A stretch of 64,000 nucleotides of DNA from an uncultured Bacteroidales bacterium. Its GTDB lineage: Bacteria; Bacteroidota; Bacteroidia; Bacteroidales; Bacteroidaceae. This document shows, in pieces, positions 59,773 to 64,000 of this stretch (positions within the stretch are counted from its first letter, which is position 1; every line of letters begins with the position of its first letter). The position numbers and the translations under genes were made by a program. The notes beneath the pieces were generated by a model. That model did no database searches, had not been told where the DNA came from, and worked only from the letters and a program-made list of their open reading frames with translations. Location: the NCBI GenBank assembly GCA_902800925.1, contig CADCGD010000018.1:1-64000 (forward strand), read 5' to 3'.

Positions 59773-60573
59773 TTACAGAAGGTTGCAGAGGATTGTAATC
59801 ACACCCACAATGGCACAATAGATACCGAAGTAGATGAGTTTACCTTTCTTGACGATGTTAATCATCCATTTGCAAGCCACGCAACCAGACAGGAAGGCAG
59901 CCATGAAACCGACTGTTAAAGGTAGTGCTTCGATAGAGCCCATCACGTTCTCACCCTTCGTCATTTTCAGCACGTCAAGTAGCGCCTCACCAAGGATGGG
60001 AGGAATCACCATCAGGAACGAGAACTGAGCCAGCGACTCTTTCTTGTTACCCAACAACAGACCCGTGGCAATGGTGCTTCCTGAACGGGACACACCCGGC
60101 AGTACAGCTACAGCCTGTGCCAAACCAATAATGAAAGCATCCTTCATAGAGATATGCTCCTTCTGGCGCGGCTTGGCATAATAGGAGAAAATAAGCAGGG
60201 AAGCGGTGATAAGCAGGCAAAAGCCTACCACCAGCAGGCCAGAACCAAAGATATCCTCCACATAGTCTTTGAAGAATACACCTACAATACCTACTGGAAT
60301 CATCGATACGATGATGTTCAGCACATATTTCGTCTCAGCGTTGAGCTCGCATTTAAACAGTCCCTTCAGTATCCAGTCTATCTCACTCCACAGAATAACC
60401 AGCGTCGACAGTACTGTAGCGACATGCACAGCAACAGTGAACATCAGATTCTCCTCACCATTCTCCATGCCAAACAGTGCCTGACCAATAGCCAGATGAC
60501 CACTACTGCTGACAGGCAGATACTCTGTCAGTCCCTGGATGATACCCAGTATCAATGCTTCAAACCACTCCAT
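59773..60573 (-). CDS. uppP: Undecaprenyl-diphosphatase (BacA/UppP)
   Basis: Integral membrane phosphatase that recycles undecaprenyl diphosphate for peptidoglycan and other surface polymers. 266 residues, about 7-8 helices. Two active-site regions: [13 protein letters not shown] and [16 protein letters not shown]. 3 bp after the DUF3098 gene. Confidence 0.95.
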   Translation of the reverse strand: MEWFEALILGIIQGLTEYLPVSSSGHLAIGQALFGMENGEENLMFTVAVHVATVLSTLVILWSEIDWILKGLFKCELNAETKYVLNIIVSMIPVGIVGVFFKDYVEDIFGSGLLVVGFCLLITASLLIFSYYAKPRQKEHISMKDAFIIGLAQAVAVLPGVSRSGSTIATGLLLGNKKESLAQFSFLMVIPPILGEALLDVLKMTKGENVMGSIEALPLTVGFMAAFLSGCVACKWMINIVKKGKLIYFGIYCAIVGVITILCNLL

Positions 60574-60576
60574 AGC

Positions 60577-60801
60577 TTATTCTTTCGGGCGGCGTACCAC
60601 CGCATAAATCATAGACACAAAACCTGCCAGGCACACCAGTGGTGCTACCTTGATGCGACGTGCGCTGAAGATATCTGGGTCGTAGGCAGTCTCCGTAGAG
60701 CCACTACCGCTCATCAGCAGGAAACCCAAGACCACGACAGCCATTCCTACAGCCAGCAAGATGTAGTTGACTTTATCAAAAGCGAAATCTCTTTTTTCCA
60801 T
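60577..60801 (-). CDS. DUF3098 small membrane protein
   Basis: 74-residue protein with two hydrophobic helices (about 11-31 and 51-68) and a short polar loop (GSGSTETAYDPDIFSARRIKVAP). Matches DUF3098, which in Bacteroidetes sits between ftsX and uppP, as here. Function unknown; an accessory of division or lipid-carrier recycling is inferred from position. Confidence 0.82.
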   Translation of the reverse strand: MEKRDFAFDKVNYILLAVGMAVVVLGFLLMSGSGSTETAYDPDIFSARRIKVAPLVCLAGFVSMIYAVVRRPKE

Positions 60802-60820
60802 ATATTTATTTTACTATTAT

Positions 60821-60853
60821 CTATTCACTGTTCACTATTCACTAGCGAAGCGC
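60821..60853. repeat. CTATTCACTGTTCAC / CTATTCACTAGCGAAGCGC repeat at the ftsX end
   Basis: ATTCACT words followed by TAGCGAAGCGC; the ftsX stop is at its edge. Related to 38796-38818. Confidence 0.6.
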
Positions 60854-61731
60854 TATATCTTATACAGCTCCTGAGCCTTCATGCGTAGGAACTTATTGAC
60901 AGCCAGCCAGGCACAGAGGGCAGTAATAATGATACCAAACAACAGTACAGCGGCACCTGTCAGTACCAACACTTCCCAGGTCACAATCTCGGGAACACCC
61001 GGTTGGGTGAGATAAAGGCCATACACGCCAGCACCCAGTATGCTACATGCCAAAATGGCAGCAATAATGCCCACCAAGACCGCCTGCTTGAGGAACGGCT
61101 TACGGATGAAGCCCCACGAGGCACCCACCAGTTTCATGGTGTGGATGACAAAGCGATTCGCATAGACGCTCAGGCGCACCGTATTGCTTATCAACGAGAA
61201 CGACACAAAGGTCAGCAAGATTGCCAATACCAACAAGACAATGCTCACGCGACTGATGTTAACATTCACCTTGTCCATCAGGTCCTCCATATACGCCAGG
61301 TCACTGACGCGCTCGTCCTTCTTCAGTTCCTTGACAATCCACTTCAACGAGTCGCGACAGGCATAGTCAGCCTTCAGACGAATCTCCAACGTAGCAGGGA
61401 AGGGATTGAAACCCAGAAACTCCGAGGGGTCACTACCCAGTTCCTTGACCTGCTCAAGCTGTGCCTGTTCCTTACTGATATAGTCAATCTCGTGGGAATA
61501 GGGACGATGGTACAAGTCGCGACAGAACAAGTGCGCATCATTCACCGTCACCGAGTCTTTCAACATAATGGTCATGGTGAGATTCTCCTTCATGTGCGCC
61601 GACAGGTTACGTGCCGACAGTACGAAGAATACTACCATACCCAACAAAAGGAGCACCATAGTTGTGCTTATACACAAAGTAACAACCTGCAAACCTCTAC
61701 GGCTGCGGGCCTTCTTCCGTTTCTTGCCCAT
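60853..61731 (-). CDS. ftsX: Cell division protein FtsX
   Basis: Permease-like partner of the ATPase FtsE that transmits division cues to periplasmic peptidoglycan hydrolases. 292 residues: basic cytosolic N-terminus, one helix (about 19-43), a periplasmic domain (about 45-170 with HMKENLTMTIMLKDSVTVNDA), then three helices at the C-terminus. The division amidase at 37426 is a plausible downstream effector. ftsE is not in the window. First gene of a seven-gene operon. Confidence 0.92.
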   Translation of the reverse strand: MGKKRKKARSRRGLQVVTLCISTTMVLLLLGMVVFFVLSARNLSAHMKENLTMTIMLKDSVTVNDAHLFCRDLYHRPYSHEIDYISKEQAQLEQVKELGSDPSEFLGFNPFPATLEIRLKADYACRDSLKWIVKELKKDERVSDLAYMEDLMDKVNVNISRVSIVLLVLAILLTFVSFSLISNTVRLSVYANRFVIHTMKLVGASWGFIRKPFLKQAVLVGIIAAILACSILGAGVYGLYLTQPGVPEIVTWEVLVLTGAAVLLFGIIITALCAWLAVNKFLRMKAQELYKI

Positions 61732-61763
61732 ATCTTTTTAGACGTAATACACCTAATTTCGTG

Positions 61764-61771
61764 CAAAGGTA
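61764..61771 (-). promoter_or_regulatory. -7 box of the ftsX operon
   Basis: Minus-strand TACCTTTG about 32 nt before the start; AGTTAAAG repeats lie in its upstream region. Confidence 0.55.
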
Positions 61772-61784
61772 CGACTTTTTAAGG

Positions 61785-61820
61785 AGTTAAAGTAGTTAAA
61801 GAAGTTAAAGGGAGTTAAAA
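61785..61820. repeat. AGTTAAAG word repeat upstream of ftsX
   Basis: Four copies (61785, 61794, 61803, 61813) spaced 9-10 bp. Confidence 0.65.
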
Positions 61821-61856
61821 GACGATAGTTTTTTTATGTAGAAGACAAAAACACAG

Positions 61857-61864
61857 TAATTTTG
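61857..61864 (+). promoter_or_regulatory. -7 box of the radical SAM gene
   Basis: TAATTTTG, 8 nt before the ATG at 61873. Confidence 0.55.
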
Positions 61865-61872
61865 CAGCCATT

Positions 61873-62649
61873 ATGAGTACAGTTATTTATCCTTCGCCCA
61901 TTTTCGGGCCCATACATAGCCGTCGGTTAGGCATCTCGCTGGGTATCAACCTTCAACCTGCCGATGGAAAGGTGTGCACTTTCGACTGCATCTACTGCGA
62001 GTGTGGTTTCAACAAAGACCGCCGCCCTACCCTTCCCAGACCATCGCGTCAGCTGGTGGCTCAGAAGTTAGAGGAGCAACTGCAGAAGATGGTGGCGGAA
62101 GGACAGCTGCCTGACGTGCTGACCTTTGCCGGCAATGGCGAGCCCACCGCTCATCCTCACTTTGCAGAAATCATCGATGACACCATCCGTCTGCGCAACC
62201 AGTATTGTCCTCATGCGAAGGTCTGTGTGCTCAGCAACTCCACCATGATTCACCGTCCAGAGGTACACGATGCCCTGCTGCGTGTTGATGACAACATCCT
62301 GAAGCTCGACACGGTAGACCCCACCTATATTAATAAGGTAGACCGCCCCACTGGACATTACGATGTCAGCCAGATTATCGAGCGCATGAAAGCCTTCAAT
62401 GGACATATTATTATCCAGACCATGTTCATGAGGGGAAGCTACAATGGCGAAAGTGTGGATAATACAGGCGAAGAATTCGTTGCTCCCTGGTTGGAAGTCG
62501 TTAAAAGCATCAAGCCCCAACAGGTGATGGTATATACCATTGACCGCGAGACACCTGCAAAAGGGTTAGAAAAAGCCAGTCGCGAACAGCTGGATGCCAT
62601 TCGCGACCGTGTGATAGCAGCCGGCATACCTTGCACGGCCAGTTACTAA
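61873..62649 (+). CDS. Radical SAM protein
   Basis: 258 residues. Cluster motif CTFDCIYC (CxxxCxxC) near residue 35 binds [4Fe-4S] and SAM. The N-terminal YPSPIFGPIHSRRLGISLGINL and FAGNGEPTAHPHF place it in a group of elongator-like radical SAM proteins of unknown substrate in anaerobes. Ends without the usual second cluster. Single gene with an almost leaderless promoter. Confidence 0.82.
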   Translation: MSTVIYPSPIFGPIHSRRLGISLGINLQPADGKVCTFDCIYCECGFNKDRRPTLPRPSRQLVAQKLEEQLQKMVAEGQLPDVLTFAGNGEPTAHPHFAEIIDDTIRLRNQYCPHAKVCVLSNSTMIHRPEVHDALLRVDDNILKLDTVDPTYINKVDRPTGHYDVSQIIERMKAFNGHIIIQTMFMRGSYNGESVDNTGEEFVAPWLEVVKSIKPQQVMVYTIDRETPAKGLEKASREQLDAIRDRVIAAGIPCTASY

Positions 62650-62655
62650 GCTTTC

Positions 62656-63441
62656 TTAGTGAATCGTCTTCGATAGGATACCAATCTCCGTGGTCTTCAG
62701 GAATTCCACGATATGGTCAATCTGTGGACCTGAGGGCACCTGTTCCTCAATCTGCAGGATGGTATCAAAGAGAGAGCTACTGCCATTGAATACCAGACGA
62801 TAGGCGTTGGCAATGTGCTTGAGCACCTTCTCGTCAACACCGTGCTGGCGACCAACAGCGAAGTTCACACCACCATATTGTCCTTTCTTGGTAGCAATAA
62901 TATAAGGTGGGATATCCTCAGAGAAGGTAGTACCAGCCTGAATCATGGAACCCTCTCCCACTCGCGTCTTGGCATTCTCGATGACGCTGGAAGAGAAGAT
63001 GACATAGTCCTCGATGATGCAGTCACCGGCAATCTTTGTACCGTAGCCGAAGACACAGCAGTTGCCCACCTTGGTATCATGCGAGATGTGAGCACCCTCC
63101 ATCAGCACGTTCTCATTACCAATCACTGTCTGTCCACCAGTATGGGTGGCACGGTTGATGACTACATTCTCACGGATGACATTGCCGTCGCCGATGATAC
63201 ATTCCGACTTCTCGCCACGGAACTCGAAGTCCTGTGGCAGGGCACCGATAACAGCACCCTGATGTACCTTGTTTCTCTTACCCATGCGCGTGCCAGAACA
63301 GATGCTGACAAAGGGGAAGATGATACAGCCATCACCAATCTCAACATCGTCTTCGATATATGCAAAGGGGAATATCTTTACGTTATCGCCGATTTTCGCC
63401 TTAGGCGATACCTCAGCTTTAGGGCTTATTTCACTTGCCAT
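62656..63441 (-). CDS. LpxA-like acyltransferase (left-handed beta helix)
   Basis: 261 residues. N-terminal hexapeptide repeats (IGDNVKIFPFAYIEDDVEIGDGCIIF) and the LpxA-type GVIGALPQDFEF-like and NVLMEGAHISHDTKVGN segment with the presumed catalytic His. It differs from core LpxA in the IIATKKGQYGGVNFAVGRQ region, so it may be a second, diverged paralogue acting on another acyl acceptor. Bacteroidetes lipid A genes usually cluster elsewhere. Substrate not assigned. Confidence 0.75.
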   Translation of the reverse strand: MASEISPKAEVSPKAKIGDNVKIFPFAYIEDDVEIGDGCIIFPFVSICSGTRMGKRNKVHQGAVIGALPQDFEFRGEKSECIIGDGNVIRENVVINRATHTGGQTVIGNENVLMEGAHISHDTKVGNCCVFGYGTKIAGDCIIEDYVIFSSSVIENAKTRVGEGSMIQAGTTFSEDIPPYIIATKKGQYGGVNFAVGRQHGVDEKVLKHIANAYRLVFNGSSSLFDTILQIEEQVPSGPQIDHIVEFLKTTEIGILSKTIH

Positions 63442-63539
63442 AAATCTTAATTCTTAATTCTTAATGCATAATTCATAATTATTCATTGCCTCATGCACAA
63501 TGCGCAGCCGATTAAGCATTATGCATTTAGCATTGAATA
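63442..63539. repeat. ATTCTTAATTCTTAATGCAT-type word repeats
   Basis: Repeating TTAATTCTTAAT/ATAATTCATAAT words and TTATGCATTTAGCATTG; separates the LpxA-like and TolC genes; no ORF. Confidence 0.5.
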
Positions 63540-64000
63540 TTACTTCCCACCTCCACCAAGTGCCGTATAGAGACTTACGACTGACTGCATCTTGTAGAAG
63601 TCGTCGGTGACCTTAGAGAGCTGGGCAGAGAGCAACTGGGTCTGAGCGGTGAGTACCTCCAGATAGCTGGAGCCCTTGCTCTCATAAAGAGCACGAGTAT
63701 CCTCCACATTCTTGGTAAGTATCTCTACACGCTGACTCTCCAACTTGGAGTTATCGTCATAGTACTTATATCCTGTCAGTGCATTAGACACCTCATTGCC
63801 TGCCTGCAGAATGCTGTTCTGCCAAGTATTGAAGGCCTGCTCGTACTTAATCTTCGATACTTTCAAGTTAGCAGTCAGTGCACCACGCATGAAAATAGGC
63901 TGAGTGAGATTACCAAACAAGGTAGTGAGCCACTTTCCAGGCGTCAACGCACCATTACTGTTAGTAAATGCTGCAGATGCGCCAACAGTGATGTTAGGAT
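63540..64000 (-). CDS. TolC/NodT-family outer-membrane efflux channel, 3' part
   Basis: Outer-membrane factor of an RND-type tripartite pump. The frame is open past the window edge (5' end missing); about 153 residues are visible. Seen: YPNITVGAS-like opening, GKWLTTLFGNLTQPIFMRGALTANLKVSKIKYEQAF, EVSNALTGY and YLEVLTAQTQLLSAQLSKV, all typical of the second coiled-coil repeat. The ATG-like start at 63947 is internal. The inner-membrane pump genes, if present, lie beyond the window to the right. Confidence 0.88.
   Translation of the reverse strand, partial: PNITVGASAAFTNSNGALTPGKWLTTLFGNLTQPIFMRGALTANLKVSKIKYEQAFNTWQNSILQAGNEVSNALTGYKYYDDNSKLESQRVEILTKNVEDTRALYESKGSSYLEVLTAQTQLLSAQLSKVTDDFYKMQSVVSLYTALGGGGK

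Noticed and set aside
1..64000. tRNA or rRNA genes
   Set aside because: No cloverleaf-like arms, CCA ends or rRNA-conserved blocks were recognised by eye; a covariance-model scan would be decisive.

Overview
The window looks like a chromosomal segment of a Bacteroidota (Bacteroidetes) bacterium, most likely Prevotellaceae (Prevotella/Segatella-like). Supporting signs are the promoters (a -7 box TAnnTTTG, often with TTTG or ATTG about 19-21 bp upstream), weak Shine-Dalgarno sites, the MurF-alanine racemase fusion, lineage families (DUF4421, DUF4827, DUF4954, DUF3098, GSCFA, YfhO-like, paired M6 proteases), and intergenic DNA made of short repeated words. No rRNA, tRNA, CRISPR array, transposase or phage gene was seen. 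The species was not identified.

Layout. 1-4668: end of dnaK, a shortened DUF4421 gene, rmuC and a MATE exporter. 4669-6317: rsmA, flanked on both sides by two related leftward regulatory regions, each feeding a short terminated transcript; one of these encodes a 30-residue protein. 6318-8004: a flippase-like membrane protein, then decayed secreted-protein fragments and a 22-bp tandem array. 8005-15736: an XRE regulator with a PH-domain membrane protein, pepD, corA with a structured leader, a DUF349 protein, and DUF4827-glmM. 15824-22979: the GH2/nucleotidyltransferase/nrnA operon and the divergent tonB/prenyl synthase/tatD operon. 22951-33786: a long leftward operon hflX-DUF4954-M16 protease-fumarase-two M6 proteases. 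33892-39840: nagB, dnaA, and an operon of a ribonucleotide-reductase-tail-like protein, folB, amidase and MCE protein. 39961-45127: nitroreductase, a MITE-like inverted-repeat element, and a uronate operon (orphan PTS IIC, exported KduI, ExuT-type carrier). 45264-53759: GSCFA/murF-alr, a FucP-type carrier, a YfhO protein, and mtnN-luxS (AI-2 synthesis). 53795-64000: typA, rpsO, the operon ftsX-DUF3098-uppP-truB-queA-folK-GH28, a radical SAM protein, an LpxA-like acyltransferase, and the 3' part of a TolC-type channel gene.

Functionally this is mostly housekeeping (envelope, translation, folate, peptidoglycan) with pockets of polysaccharide use. The GH28 polygalacturonase, KduI and uronate carriers point to pectin use, and the GH2 enzyme to galactoside breakdown. 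The less ordinary features are the duplicated regulatory region around rsmA, the inverted-repeat element after the nitroreductase, a dnaA with no canonical start codon that includes its conserved N-terminus, an exported KduI beside an orphan PTS permease, a free-standing ribonucleotide-reductase tail, a pseudoknot-capable corA leader, and several genes that carry intergenic repeat words in frame.

All product names come from reading motifs and from memory of the families; no database search was run.
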